From the NCBI GenBank assembly GCA_036245525.1, contig BTPG01000004.1, positions 49,491,323 to 49,555,322 of the forward strand: 64,000 nt of DNA. The letters run 5' to 3'. Shown here one piece after another: positions 1 to 11,283 of this stretch. The notes under the pieces are model-generated. The model searched no databases. It was given only the letters and a program-made list of their open reading frames with translations, and was not told the origin of the DNA. The position numbers and the translations under genes are program-made. Every line of letters starts with the position of its first letter. Positions within the stretch are counted from its first letter, which is position 1. Source of the stretch: Semisulcospira habei. Taxonomy: Eukaryota; Mollusca; Gastropoda; Semisulcospiridae.

Positions 1-2
1 GC

Positions 3-2477
3 CCTGACGCCTACCAACAATGGGCAGGAACAGCTGGCAAGTTTGGCCTTGGAGAAACAAACGACAGAGGCCTGCGACTTTTAGAGTTCGCACAGAGTCA
101 CCGTCTCACCGTTGCTAATACCCTCCATCCACACAAGAAGTCAAGAACAGTGACATGGCAATCGCCAGGAGGTCTGGTCCATAACCAGATTGACTTCATC
201 TTGCTGCCTCGACGATTCAAATCCAGCGTTAACAAAGCACAAACGAGGTCCTTTCCTGGCGCTGATATTGGCAGCGACCACAACCTCGTCCTTACTAGCC
301 TCAAGTTGAAGCTGGCATTGAAACGAGATAGCAAGAGCCCTCGCATCAGATTCGACCTCCAGAAGCTAAAAGACCCGGAAGTAGAAGAGCTCTTCCAAGC
401 CCAGGTGGGAGGCAGATTTGCAGCCTTGGCTACTTTGGACTGTGACGTAGACACCCTTGCTGGAAATATAAAAGAGGTGTTACTTTCTACAGCAGAAGAA
501 GTGCTGGGGAAGCAGAGGAAGCGCAAACAGCCCTGGGTCACCGATGACATCCTCGATCTCTGTGATGAGAGGAGAGCCTGGAAGAAAAAGAGAGGCCAAG
601 ACCTCACATCAGCAAACAAGTACAGACTTGTCAACAAGAAGATCAGGAAGAGGATGAAAGAAGCCAAAGAAGATTGGATTGAAGACCAGTGTTGTAGCGT
701 GGAAGAGGGCATGGCAAACGGCAACAGCAAGAAGGCTTATGAAACGCTAAGGACCCTCACCAAGACTCAACAGCAAACAGCCACAGTCATCGAAGACAGC
801 AGCGGCCAACTCCTTACGGAAAACACTGCTGTACTAAACAGATGGACTGAGTACTGCCGAGACTTGTATAACTACAAGGCTGAGCCAGACACCAGCATCC
901 TCCAAAACAACCAGGCTGGGGCCAGGAAGTCTGAAGACCTGCCAGTGTTAGCTGAAGAGGTGGAAGCAGCCGTACGCGGCCTGAAGGGAGGAAAGTCTCC
1001 AGGTGTAGACAACGTACCTGCTGAACTGTTGAAACATGGAGGAGAAGTAACAACGAAGGTCCTCACTACACTCTGTCAAAAGATCTGGGAGCAAAAGAAA
1101 TGGCCAGTAGAATGGACACAGTCTCTAGTGATCCCGCTCCCCAAGAAAGGAAACCTGAAACAGTGCCAGAACTACAGAACTATCAGTCTGATAAGTCACC
1201 CTAGCAAAGTAATGCTTAGAATCATTCTCAACCGCCTCAAAACTTTCGCCGAGGAACTGCTGGCAGAAGAACAGGCTGGCTTCAGAGTTGGAAGAAGCAC
1301 TGTAGAGCAGATTTTCAACTGCCGCGTCCTGATCGAGAAACATCTGCAGCATCAGCGCGAACTCTACCACAACTTCATTGATTTCAGGAAAGCATTTGAT
1401 CGCGTCTGGCACGACGGACTCTGGCAAGTCATGAGATCGTTCAACATAGAGGAGGGACTGATCCAAATGATAGAAGCGCTTTACAAGAACGCCTGCAGCG
1501 CGGTTCTACTTAACAATCAGTCAGGCGAGTTCTTCAGGACGACGATCGGTGTCCGTCAAGGATGCCTGCTCTCTCCTGTCCTTTTCAACATATTCCTGGA
1601 GAAGATCATGCAGGAAACCCTCCACGACCACCATACTTCAATCTCTATTGGTGGCAGATCCCTGTGCAATCTTCGATTCGCAGACGACATTGACCTCATG
1701 GCAGGCAGCAATAGTGAGCTCCAAAACCTGACAGACAAACTTTCAAGTAGCGCAGGGTCTTATGGCATGGAGATCAGTACGGATAAAAGCAAAGTGATGA
1801 TCAACACCACAAGCGACAGCAGCAGCAACATTCACATGAATGGCCAGAAGCTAGAAGAGGTCAATAGCTTCAAGTACTTGGGAGCCACCCTGTCCAAAGA
1901 CGGTAGTTGCATAGCAGAGATCCGTATCAGGATAGGTACAGCAACATCCGCAATGGCCAGGCTGGACAGGATATGGCGAAGTAACTCCATCAGCTTCACC
2001 ATCAAGTACAGGCTTTACAAGTCCCTCGTAGTGTCTATTCTACTCTACGGCTGTGAGACTTGGACACTGCTTGCAGACTCAGAAAAGAAAATCCAGGCCT
2101 TTGAGAACAAGTGCCTGAGGAAGTTGCTCCGCATCTCGTACCGCGAGCACAAGACCAACGAATATGTACGGAGCATCGTCACTTCCCTGGTGGGCCCACA
2201 TGAACCCCTTCTGGCAACCGTGAAACGGCGCAAGCTTGCTTGGTTTGGCCACGTGACCCGACACAACACCTTGTCCAAGACTATCCTCCAAGGCACTCTC
2301 GAAGGAAGTCGTCGGCGAGGTCGTCAGAGAAAGAGTTGGGTCGCAAACATAAAAGAATGGACCGAACTCAAGATGCCAGACTTGCTTGCCACCGCCCAAA
2401 ATAGAACTCAGTGGAGAGCACTGTCTGTTGCTGCTGCCTTTCAGTCCCCCCAACGCCCAGTTCGGGCAAGGGACTGA
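3..2477 (+). CDS. RTE-like non-LTR retrotransposon polyprotein (endonuclease end plus reverse transcriptase), 5' end outside window
   Basis: The frame is open from the window edge to a TGA at 2475-2477, about 824 codons, with no internal stop. The first ~95 codons are the back of an APE-type endonuclease: GETNDRGLRLLEF near the start and the catalytic SDH triad at 273-281. The reverse transcriptase follows, with IDFRKAFDRVW (motif A), GVRQGCLLSP (motif B) and FADD at 1677-1688 (motif C). The C-terminal region contains LLYGCETW and a basic RRRGRQRKSW stretch. In this group the protein nicks target DNA and reverse-transcribes its own RNA there. Order and motifs fit the RTE group; that clade assignment is by recognition, not phylogeny. 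The intact frame suggests a fairly young copy. The host start codon is not visible because the 5' part lies outside the window. Confidence 0.9.
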   Translation, partial: PDAYQQWAGTAGKFGLGETNDRGLRLLEFAQSHRLTVANTLHPHKKSRTVTWQSPGGLVHNQIDFILLPRRFKSSVNKAQTRSFPGADIGSDHNLVLTSLKLKLALKRDSKSPRIRFDLQKLKDPEVEELFQAQVGGRFAALATLDCDVDTLAGNIKEVLLSTAEEVLGKQRKRKQPWVTDDILDLCDERRAWKKKRGQDLTSANKYRLVNKKIRKRMKEAKEDWIEDQCCSVEEGMANGNSKKAYETLRTLTKTQQQTATVIEDSSGQLLTENTAVLNRWTEYCRDLYNYKAEPDTSILQNNQAGARKSEDLPVLAEEVEAAVRGLKGGKSPGVDNVPAELLKHGGEVTTKVLTTLCQKIWEQKKWPVEWTQSLVIPLPKKGNLKQCQNYRTISLISHPSKVMLRIILNRLKTFAEELLAEEQAGFRVGRSTVEQIFNCRVLIEKHLQHQRELYHNFIDFRKAFDRVWHDGLWQVMRSFNIEEGLIQMIEALYKNACSAVLLNNQSGEFFRTTIGVRQGCLLSPVLFNIFLEKIMQETLHDHHTSISIGGRSLCNLRFADDIDLMAGSNSELQNLTDKLSSSAGSYGMEISTDKSKVMINTTSDSSSNIHMNGQKLEEVNSFKYLGATLSKDGSCIAEIRIRIGTATSAMARLDRIWRSNSISFTIKYRLYKSLVVSILLYGCETWTLLADSEKKIQAFENKCLRKLLRISYREHKTNEYVRSIVTSLVGPHEPLLATVKRRKLAWFGHVTRHNTLSKTILQGTLEGSRRRGRQRKSWVANIKEWTELKMPDLLATAQNRTQWRALSVAAAFQSPQRPVRARD

Positions 2478-2492
2478 TGATGATGATGATGA
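2475..2492 (+). repeat. (TGA)n 3' tail of the RTE-like LINE
   Basis: The stop codon itself begins a short TGA trinucleotide run, so the element has essentially no 3' UTR. Short simple-repeat tails are typical of RTE-group elements. Confidence 0.8.
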
Positions 2493-2555
2493 CACACTGG
2501 TTGTCTGCCTAGATTCGCTGAAAGCGGTAGCGAATCTAGGCAGACAACCAGTGTG
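2493..2555. mobile_element. Family A foldback element, copy 1
   Basis: Perfect 27-bp arms (2493-2519 and 2529-2555) surround a 9-nt loop. The arm starts CACACTGGTTGTCT and ends ATTCGCT. It sits directly against the TGA tail of the LINE, so it was probably inserted at the LINE 3' end. A related hairpin lies at 48863-48929. Confidence 0.75.
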
Positions 2556-3398
2556 ACATTGCAGTGTTGAAGTGTCACAAGTTACAGACGATATCCGGCG
2601 ACACGTCTTGAGCGAGTGAAAAACAATACGCTTGGCTCAGTCCAGTTTGGAGCGCCCACAAAGTTAAAACAATACGCTATCAGAGTGGTTTACATAGCCA
2701 GGAGCAATGCCAATCTCCCGGCCCATTGTACGTCACACTGGACGAATTCATCTGTCATGAATCTGCTTGACTCAGTGACTGCCATTCGTCTCAACCGATC
2801 AAACTTCAAACTGCCTCGGGCCGAGGCCGGCCGTCTGTCAGTCGCTGGGGAGTGGGGGGGGGGGGGGGGGTTGTGCGCGCGCAACAATGATCGGTGCAAT
2901 AACCGGTGTCGACCGGCCGCCGAGGAGCTGTTTCTTAGTGGGACTAGTGACCAGGTCACAACGTGTGCCTTTAGTGCCCAGGAGCCAAAACCACAAACCA
3001 GCCTTTTCAAAATCAGCGCCAATGGTCGTCTTCCATTTACCTTTCCTTTCGAGAACCAAATGCATGGTCCTGGCCTTGAGCATGTCATCCCGATCGCCGA
3101 CAATAACTAATGGCTTTTATTGTCGTGAAACCCTTACCGGCGTCATAGCCTACAGGAACACGCATCACGGGAAATGGGCTCGGAGGTGGTGCTCAGAGAT
3201 AGTTGCCTCTGACAGTGTCTGCTTGCTTGACATATCATACAAGTGACAGGAGATGGATCGGTAGCCTAGAGGTACAAGAACGAACACTCATCACGGAAAG
3301 TTTCAGGGGTAGTCGACCGATTCCTCGACACCAAACTCCGTCCGGAGAGAACAAATCGCCAGGGGACCCATTTTCTTGTTTTTTATATTCCAAGTTTC
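2556..3398. other. No gene recognised
   Basis: No supported coding region. A poly(G) run lies at about 2854-2870, and 3240-3360 resembles generic repeat sequence. Short open frames here have no recognisable similarity and overlap the homopolymer. Confidence 0.5.
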
Positions 3399-3642
3399 TT
3401 AACCCTTATCGAGTCATTGCAAATACACCAGTGTGTGAAATAAGTCACACTTTGACTAAAATAGTTCAAGGGTGGTGCCAGAATAGCTTGGCGCCTCTAG
3501 GCGCCAAGCTATTCTGGCACCACCCTTGAACTAAAGCCATTGGTCTATATCCTTATCTGTAAGTACTATACCATACGTAGCTTGCATATGGCAGTGTACG
3601 AATTTGAAGCTTTTAGCCTCAGTACTCAGATGAACGGGTTAA
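3399..3642. mobile_element. Family M TTAA element, copy 1 (244 bp)
   Basis: Bounded by TTAA at 3399-3402 and 3639-3642, with outer ends CCCTTATC and GATGAACGGG. The centre is a perfect hairpin with 34-bp arms (3462-3495 and 3500-3533) and loop TCTA. The hairpin core (GTTCAAGGGTGGTGCCAG, GGCGCC at the apex) is the same as in family B, but the flanks differ. An inverted copy lies at 9028-9248. Confidence 0.8.
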
Positions 3643-3649
3643 AAGCGAA

Positions 3650-4478
3650 GTAATCTACATCCAGAAAGAGCGCTGTCGGGACCTCTGGAAAAGCGTTGTA
3701 GCAAGTAATCTACATCCAGAAAGAGCGCTGTCGGGACCTCTGGAAAAGCGTTGTAGCAAGTAATCTACATCCAGAAAGAGCGCTGTCGGGACCTCTGGAA
3801 AAGCGTTGTAGCAAGTAATCTACATCCAGAAAGAGCGCTGTCGGCAGGTCCCGGACCTCTGGAAAAGCGTTGTAGCAAGTAATCTTCATCCAGAAAGAGC
3901 GCTGTCGGGACCTCTGGAAAAGCGTTGTAGCAAGTAATCTACATCCAGAAAGAGCGCTGTCGGGACCTCTGGAAAAGCGTTGTAGCAAGTAATCTACATC
4001 CAGAAAGAGCGCTGTCGGGACCTCTGGAAAAGCGTTGTAGCAAGTAATCTACATCCAGAAAGAGCGCTGTCGGGACCTCTGGAAAAGCGTTGTAGCAAGT
4101 AATCTACATCCAGAAAGAGCGCTGTCGGGACCTCTGGAAAAGCGTTGTAGCAAGTAATCTACATCCAGAAAGAGCGCTGTCGGGACCTCTGGAAAAGCGT
4201 TGTAGCAAGTAATCTACATCCAGAAAGAGCGCTGTCGGGACCTCTGGAAAAGCGTTGTAGCAAGTAATCTACATCCAGAAAGAGCGCTGTCGGGACCTCT
4301 GGAAAAGCGTTGTAGCAAGTAATCTACATCCAGAAAGAGCGCTGTCGGGACCTCTGGAAAAGCGTTGTAGCAAGTAATCTACATCCAGAAAGAGCGCTGT
4401 CGGGACCTCTGGAAAAGCGTTGTAGCAAGTAATCTACATCCAGAAAGAGCGCTGTCGGGACCTCTGGAAAAGCGTTGT
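3650..4478. repeat. 55-bp tandem array, about 15 units
   Basis: The unit begins GTAATCTACATCCAGAAAG and repeats every 55 bp. It is almost invariant apart from a 10-bp insertion near 3843 and a CTACAT to CTTCAT change near 3885. Because 55 is not a multiple of three, the open frames across it on the minus strand are artefacts. The array begins just after family M copy 1. Confidence 0.9.
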
Positions 4479-4559
4479 TATATCCGACGTTTCTTATATC
4501 CGACCTCGTCATATACTAAACAGCAAATGAAATGAGGCAATTAAAAAAAAAAAAAAGAA

Positions 4560-4612
4560 GCTACATATTCCAAAATGTCGCATTTCTTTTGCTCGTCAGT
4601 ATATATAAGTCT
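4560..4612. repeat. Family J arm remnant
   Basis: A single copy of the right-arm motif CCAAAATGTCGCATTTCTTT followed by GCTCGTCAGTATA. It matches the arms at 44541-45322. Confidence 0.6.
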
Positions 4613-4927
4613 CTCGTCTTAATTGATCAAACTGCCTCGGTCATGATAGGAGTGCGACGAGTCGATTTTTAAGTCGGATCAAGGGTGGTGCATGTCATGA
4701 TGAGTGAACTTGGCGCCTCAGGCACTTCCCTCAATACACCGCGCTCCGTTGGCCGCGGAAGCGACAGATATCTTGATGAACGCATTTGATTGGTACGCTT
4801 CACTGGGCGTGTCAATAAAAAGAAGGTCTGAGGTGGAATGCAGATCGTTCATTATTGTAAGCAGTTTCTTTTGTTGCGCGGATAGGTCAGTGGTAGATGA
4901 GATGTGCAGGCGCTTACTTCGATGGCA

Positions 4928-4930
<3 letters not shown>

Positions 4931-5008
<78 letters not shown>
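4931..5008. repeat. (AG)39 microsatellite
   Basis: An uninterrupted AG dinucleotide run. A poly(A) run follows at 5078-5100. The sequence between and around them (4613-5496) contains no recognisable gene. Confidence 0.95.
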
Positions 5009-5014
<6 letters not shown>

Positions 5015-5496
5015 CATTGCTTAACGTCCAGACAGCAACAAGACTTTCTCAGGACGTGCCTGCACTGCTCTGTGGGGAAAAAAAAAAAAAAAAAAAAAAA
5101 CTGAACAGACTATTGAATGTATGTCGCCAGCCGGTCCAATACGTTAAATAAACCTACGACATGGGGCCTAAATAAAGCTAAGACCATCCAATATCACTGA
5201 AGAGCTACAGGCAGCGCAGACAGTGGGGAGAATATAAAAAAGGAAAATACAGGTAAATGGACTAAGGGTAGACAGAAACACATGCTCCAGAATAGAGGGG
5301 AAAACCCACCTGTGGGGCTGACCAGGGTGACCCTGGGAACTAAAACGTAGTTAACCCCACCCAAGTCCCCCAGGGCAGACCCGGTTGGGGGGGGGGGGGA
5401 GGGAGAGAGATAGAGAAAGAGAGAGTCAACCAAAGCCGCAAGCTGTGGACACGTCAAGTTATTCCAGACGAGGGCTATCGCGTTGCAGTTATCAGC

Positions 5497-5577
5497 TTAA
5501 CTTATTCCGAGACGTGCCGCCTCCAGATACGCGGCTTAAGACGCGTATCCGCAGGCGGTACGTCTCTAAAGAGTTAA
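5497..5577. mobile_element. Family F TTAA foldback element, copy 1 (81 bp)
   Basis: TTAA at 5497-5500 and 5574-5577. The arms begin CTTATTCCGAGACGTGCCGCC and re-read, imperfectly, on the other side around a TTAAG centre. Same family as 7656-7715 and 23214-23267. Confidence 0.7.
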
Positions 5578-6053
5578 TCTAAAACAGGATTTGCAAGAAT
5601 AAACTGGCAGTTTCAGGTAAAGCATAATGTAATTAAAATTGTGCTAAGGCGGCAAGGTTGCCCAGTGGTTGGCGTGACCCGATTGATTTTTAGAAATGCG
5701 AGCGAGCGACCGTCAAACTTGAATGGGCGTGGCTTCGTGATACAGTTACTCGGAATGCTTCGCACGTTTCTTGTATTTTCCGCGTGTAAAAATGGAATAA
5801 ACGTGGGAAATCGGCCATGATTTATCATACTTATATGCAGTTGAGTGAGCTGCATCATGTATGTACCATAGATGTAGTAATTACATACACGAGACGAGAA
5901 TCTATACTATCATTAATGTCACGTCAATAACGTGACTGCGCGCCACTTTTAATATGACGAAGTTGGTCAGCCACGTGCCTTAAATTCTTGTACAGTGACT
6001 TTGCAGACACAAACAACTGTTCGTACGTGCTGACAGTACTGACTTAGCTTGAT
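5578..6053. other. No gene recognised
   Basis: AT-leaning sequence without repeats of the families described here. Short open frames have no recognisable motif. Confidence 0.4.
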
Positions 6054-6270
6054 TTAACCCATTTGACCCCAAGACTGACCAAATTTCGGTAGTGTCATCT
6101 AACGTCAATGTACCACTGAGTTTCAGGAGATGGATTGACCATGATAATTCAAGGGTAGTGTCAGCTAAGCTTGGCGCCTTAAGGCGCCAAACTTATCTGG
6201 CACTACCCTTGCATTACCATGGCCAGTCCCGCATATGGCATCTCCTGCTGTAGGGAGCTGGGGCTAAATT
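6054..6270. mobile_element. Family B TTAA element, copy 1 (right end degraded)
   Basis: Starts TTAACCCATTTGACCCC at 6054. A hairpin at about 6137-6225 has the family core AATTCAAGGGTAGTG and a GGCGCC apex, with a few arm mismatches. The right end has decayed to GGGGCTAAATTAG. Confidence 0.75.
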
Positions 6271-7655
6271 AGAATAGACTAAATTGTATAGCTGAAACAC
6301 GTACACAGATCAGTTATGGGCACTGTGATCTGTTTAAAAGGTTTGCAAAAGTTGTTTATGCTCAAGAAATAGCCGGACATAGTATACATGTAGGCCTACA
6401 CTTCCTTACACTTGACATATTAGTTCTCACCATCAATACTCAAACGTTGTTCTTTCAAATATTTGGGACCCAAGTTCATGAAACGAGTACAGGTATTTGA
6501 AACTACCGCCCCACTCTGTCACCCCTCTCTTTTTCCGTCCAAGTTTTACCATAACGACAAACCATACACCGAAAATAAACACGTGTCATCTTCACGCAGA
6601 TATCCTGCGACGTCTACACAACCTTTCACTTTCGGATGAATGAAAACAAAGACTCACCATCTTGGATTGAAAACGGACTGTCTGACTTCAGAAATCAAAT
6701 CGCCCTGAAGAGAGAAGCAGTTTGGGTTTGTCGCGCTATGTTTTCCAAGGTAAGGGGCTTATTTATAACCAGCAATAGTCACGCGCCTAACCCCAGATAA
6801 CGCACACAATCTGAGGCAGTGGGGCGGGTCTCGATCGGCAAGAGGCATAGGTTCACAGTAGCGGCGGATGATGATGTGAATCTATGCCACTTGCAGACGT
6901 TGGCTATCTGTTTAGAGACAGCAACAGGTCGTCGCTGAACGAGCGCTTGTCAGAGTTTGCCGCAATGCGACACTGGGACGGACTTGGCGCGTAAAATTGG
7001 GGACACTGGGCCCGGCGTCGGGAGGGGACCTTGTACACATTACACATTGAGGGAGTATTTACTGGGAAGGTTTTGGAAAGTGTGGGGGGGGGGGGGGGGG
7101 GGAGCTGGAGGGGGGGGGGGGCGGGGACTTATCCATCTTAAGCTTATCCGTCATTTACACGGAACAAACCTCCATAATCCATAACAGGTAAGCCGTAGTG
7201 ATCACAGGTACGACTGAACATAATCAGTGAATGTCAGAAACCAGGGATATTCTCAAAGTGTGCCATTGTCTTGGACAGGTAGTGTCTTGCCCGAGCCAAA
7301 TCTGTGTCGCATTTTCTAGTAAGAATCAGTGTAGACTAGTCCAGGCAAAACGACGGGGTTGTTCAGACTCATGTCCGCTCTACGGTCCAGGTAAATCAAC
7401 GTGGCACAGTTGCAGTGCCGTCGAATTGATCAGTGTTCAGGTCGTACTCCTTAGGTAATAGCTGCCCCTTTCCCGCGTGACCTGCCCGGCCGACCATTAT
7501 CACCCGGCTGCCGCGTGGACGTTAAATCCTGAACTATACAAAGGAAATCGAGGTGATTGAATCGGTAGTAACAGATTTTTGTCTCTAGGGAACATGGGGG
7601 TTTGTGTCCGGCTTTTGTGGTTCTTGCAGCTTTTGGGTTGAATTAGTGATTGCTT
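6271..7655. other. No gene recognised; G-rich tract at 7085-7121
   Basis: No supported coding region. The 7085-7121 stretch is almost pure G in two blocks. Open frames across it are produced by the homopolymer. Confidence 0.5.
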
Positions 7656-7715
7656 TTAACTCATTTCGGCGAGACGTGCCGCCTCCGGATACGCGGCATA
7701 AGCCGAATGAGTTAA
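7656..7715. mobile_element. Family F TTAA foldback element, copy 2 (60 bp)
   Basis: TTAA at 7656-7659 and 7712-7715. The ends CTCATTTCGGC and GCCGAATGAG are inverted repeats; the interior shares GAGACGTGCCGCCTCC with copy 1. Confidence 0.75.
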
Positions 7716-7799
7716 CACAATAGGGGTTGGTGGGATTGGGGGTGGGGTATATGCCCTACACTACTTCAGTGATGGGTGACTGGTCTTTTTCAGTTCTCG

Positions 7800-7935
7800 T
7801 GATTCAGTCCTGATTACACATTTTTCATCGTGGTCCTTTAAAGCGGGTTGTCGTGAAACGTGAAAGACAAAAAAGATTTTCGTGATTCGTGAAAACGTCC
7901 TGGTGCTTTCCTGAAACGTGAAAGTCTGATGCCAG
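7800..7935 (+). repeat. CGTGAAAC-type dispersed repeat, copy 1
   Basis: Contains CGTGAAACGTGAAAG at 7852-7866, then AAAAAGATTTTCGTGATTC and a second CGTGAAAG block. The same order recurs at 61150-61275. Possibly a decayed mobile element; type unknown. Confidence 0.55.
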
Positions 7936-8760
7936 ACTGTAAATTCCAACCAGAAACATACTCCCCCCCCCCCTTCCCCCCCCCCCCCTTCCGTCGTTTG
8001 ATTTTCTGGCCATTTGAAGTAATACTGTGAAAGTTGTTCACAGCATCCTCCCTCCATCCCCCTCTCCCCCATCCCTCCCCTGTAGATAGAATTTCAACTC
8101 GACCGATGAAAGAGGATATGAGGCGGTATCTTGTGTCTCATCGTCTCGTCAATCGTGAAAAGTGAATGCTATTTTTTGGATTCGGGATTCGTGAATGGTA
8201 AAAATGAATCGCGTGAATCCATGATGGTTCCTCCCCCCCCCCCCCCCCCGCCATGTTCCCATGACAGAAACCTATCAGTAGTGTAGGGGCCGGCGGGGAT
8301 GGTGGAGGGGATTGACCCACCAAAGAAAAAAAAAGGGGGGGGGGGATTAATCCTCTGGCTGCCCATATTTTTGGGGGAGAACAATGTTGGAGACAAGAAA
8401 TCGGATTTGGATTTTTCTTTCTGTGTTTGACTTTTTTTTAGGCTGAGTGATTATCGTGCCCCCCCCCCCCCCCCCCTTCTCCCCTGTTCGATTTTAGGTT
8501 TGTCTGTCGTATACCCCACCACCCCCAACCCTACCCCCTCCTCCCATCCCACCCCCTCCTCCCAGCCACCCCAACCCCTCCTCCTACCCCAGCATCCTCC
8601 GTCCAGCCTTCTCTGCTCCTCCTCCCATCGCCGCCCCTTCCGGTTGTTTGACTTTTTGGGAGGTTGAAAAGTAACCGGCTAGACATGCTGCCCCCCCCCC
8701 CCCAACCTTCCCCCCTCCACCTCCCCCACTCCCCACGATGAACAATCTTCGAACGCTACT
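7936..8760. other. Poly(C)/poly(G)-rich stretch without genes
   Basis: At least five runs of ten or more C or G (around 7963, 7978, 8233, 8460, 8691) are embedded in CCCTCC-rich DNA. Proline- or glycine-rich frames here are homopolymer artefacts. Confidence 0.6.
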
Positions 8761-9027
8761 GCGTATGTCTCGTGGCCGGTCTGATCCTGATTGAGACTAT
8801 TATGAACATCAGTACCTTGATGGTGATAGATCGACTATAATGGCTCAGAGGGGAGGGGAGGGGGGGGGGGAGGCCGGCTGGATACGTAATCGATGTCAAA
8901 CGGGGAAGGGGTGAAGAGGGGACGGTGCGGAAGGGAAGGTGCACTTTTTCTGTACACGGGTGTGGACATGCGACTTTCTTCATGTTTTGCACTCGGTTTA
9001 CTCATTCAGACTCTGAGGCGCATTTCT

Positions 9028-9248
9028 TTAACCCACATCATCCTGAGGCTAAAAGCTTCAAATTTGTACACTGTCATATGCAAGCTACATTATAGTACTT
9101 GCAGATAAGGATATAGACCAATGGCTTTAGTTCAAGGGTGGTGCCAGAATAGCTTGGCGCCTACAGGCGCCAAGCTATTCTGGCACCACCCTTGAACTAT
9201 TTTAGTCACACTTTTTCACACACTGGTGTATTGGGAAGGTATCTTTAA
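9028..9248. mobile_element. Family M TTAA element, copy 2, inverted
   Basis: Reverse-complement relative of 3399-3642, with TTAA at 9028-9031 and 9245-9248. The central hairpin has the same 34-bp arms but apex TACA instead of TCTA. The far end is shortened. Confidence 0.8.
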
Positions 9249-9424
9249 TCCCTTGTCTACTGTTGACAACACCGCTGAGTGGAAGGACACGTATACATCT
9301 GTTTTGCCCTTTGGTATCAGCAGTAAGGGTCAAATGCAATCAATTTCAATATTCAACCGCATCAGTCGCCGCAACAGTGAAATCCATTTTTTCTCTCACG
9401 GTTGAACGTGATGCACGGGTAGCA

Positions 9425-9510
9425 GAGAGAGAGAGAGAGAGAGAGAGAGGGTGGGTGTGTGTGTATGTGGTGGTGGTGGTGGTGGTGGTGGGGGTGGGGG
9501 GTGGGTGGGT
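9425..9510. repeat. (GA)n then (GGT)n compound simple repeat
   Basis: AGAG run to about 9449, then GTGTGT and a TGG/GGT run to about 9500. Confidence 0.85.
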
Positions 9511-9646
9511 AGCAGTGCGATCTATTGCTCACATTATGTAATGGGTATCTCACTGGCATGAGCTTTTAAGATCCTGCGCCGGTAAACACAGATCTATACA
9601 GGAAGGTGGGTGTCCAGTGGATCCCGCATATTTTGACAGACTAAAC

Positions 9647-9726
9647 TAACCCTTTGCGTCAGTGTCCGGCGGTAGCGGTTTCAGTCGCGATTATTCCTAA
9701 CCGCTACCGACGCACAAAGGGGTTAA
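9647..9726. mobile_element. Family G TTAA foldback element, copy 1
   Basis: Left end TAACCCTTTGCGTC, right end GACGCACAAAGGGGTTAA. Inner arms carry CGGTAGCGGTTT and AACCGCTACCG. The centre is partly deleted compared with 21237-21329. Confidence 0.7.
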
Positions 9727-10239
9727 GATGGATAATGGATACCCGGGTAGTGTATGCCTCACCGATTCTTTAAATCTACGAGCATGGTGACCCAAGCAGG
9801 CGTAAAAGAAATCAAAACTTGTGACGAAACTTGATAACGTGTATGAGCCCCCTTGCCCCCCCCCCCCCCCCCCCTGCCTAATTTTTCTCAGTATCAACAT
9901 GAGGTTATTCTACACAAGCCAGATAAACCAGACAAGGCATGCAACGGGAGTCTTTTGCACGGTTTCTGCTCCGGCAGGCACTTGTTCTGTCCTTTAAAAG
10001 ACCCAATCAAACACAGGCACCAGAGGAATTAAACTATTGCATAATGAGGCACCTGCCCGCGTCGAAGATCCTTCTGGAGTATTTAAAGGAGCTCAACACT
10101 CAAACACTCCCACACCCTCCGTACTCTCCCAGCCTTGCGTCAGGTGACTTTCCTCTGTTTCCTCGGATGAAAATTAATGTGCTCGGTAGGAAGCCCTATG
10201 ACAACTGGGTTAATGCATGGGTCTGCATTGTACTAGTGT

Positions 10240-10660
10240 AGTAACCAATTTCGCCCCAACGCCCTGCAGCAGGATATGTATTGACCATGAACAATGAACA
10301 ATGAACCTTTATTTTCCAACGGTAGAAGTTATTGGTAACAGGACCAGTTTTCAAACTTGCCGTTGCTACATCTACTACATAAATGACATAGACATGTAAA
10401 CATACACATACCACACACTGACGCATGTATGCACTCGCTCACGCACGCACGCACGCCCGCACATACGCACGCACACGCACGCTCACACACACACACAAAC
10501 TTGCACACGCACGCACTTAGACACACACGCACACGCTACTGAAGGCGCCAAGCTAATCTGGCACTACCCTTGAATTATCATGGTCAATACATCTCCAACT
10601 GGTACATGGTCGTTCGGTGAAGCCTCCAAAATTTGGGAAATGCGGCCATGGGGTTATAAG
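10240..10660. mobile_element. Family B element, copy 2, with ~285-bp insertion replacing one hairpin arm
   Basis: The left flank GGATATGTATTGACCATGA pairs with CATGGTCAATACATCTCC on the right. The left hairpin arm is replaced by foreign sequence (about 10284-10542) ending in a CA/CG-rich stretch. It contains CCTTTATTTTCCAAC, like a retroposon 3' tail read backwards. The right arm GGCGCCAAGCTAATCTGG is intact from 10544. Confidence 0.6.
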
Positions 10661-11078
10661 GAATAAGGCCACACCACAAAACGACCCAAAACGGTATTTT
10701 CAGAAATGGCTGGAGTGGTTTGAAAAAAAAAAAAAAAAAAAAAACTTAAAAAAAAAAAAGGGGGGGGGGGGGGGAGGGGGTTGGAAGGCAACGAATTCTG
10801 CTGCGAAGGCCGAAAGATAAGATTATTTGGCAGTCTTACGGAAAAGAAAAAACAAACCTTGTACATGCAGTTCCTCAGCCATTACCTATCATCTGCAAGT
10901 GGTATAGATCCTCATGCGGCTCCTGCAACAGCAGTGGCTCACGAGACTCTGTGCCGCATAGATGGGCCCGTGTAATCCTCAGATTGAGTAAGCCGTCTGG
11001 GGTCTAACCCCGGCTCCGTTTTACAATGGTGGAGGCGGGGCAGGGTTTGTGCCGGCAATGCATCATACTTGTCACAGA

Positions 11079-11283
11079 AGAACCTAACAAAGAAAGAAAC
11101 ACGCTTACAAAAGACTCGTGACAGTAGCGACTGAATTCTATACTTGTCTTTTTTTTTATTTTTTAAAAGAAGGTATTTACCCGGCGAAATATTAATAAAT
11201 TGTGTTGCACCTGTCCTTTCTAAGCGTGTTTCTTTCGTCTCTGGGTGCTTCTCTGCTTTTCACACGCTTGGCAGTCACCTTTT
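11079..11283. mobile_element. Family I foldback element, copy 1
   Basis: Left arm GAAAGAAACACGCTTAC at about 11092 and right arm CTAAGCGTGTTTCTTTC at about 11220, separated by ~100 bp. A compact copy with perfect arms lies at 44281-44374; a one-armed relative lies at 18120-18200. Confidence 0.6.

Noticed and set aside
3700..4512. Minus-strand frames with repeated LQRFSRGPDSALSG
   Set aside because: Produced by the 55-bp array; the frame shifts at each unit and has no start context.
5194..5457. Proline-rich minus-strand frame
   Set aside because: Created by a poly(G) run and GA repeat; no other support.
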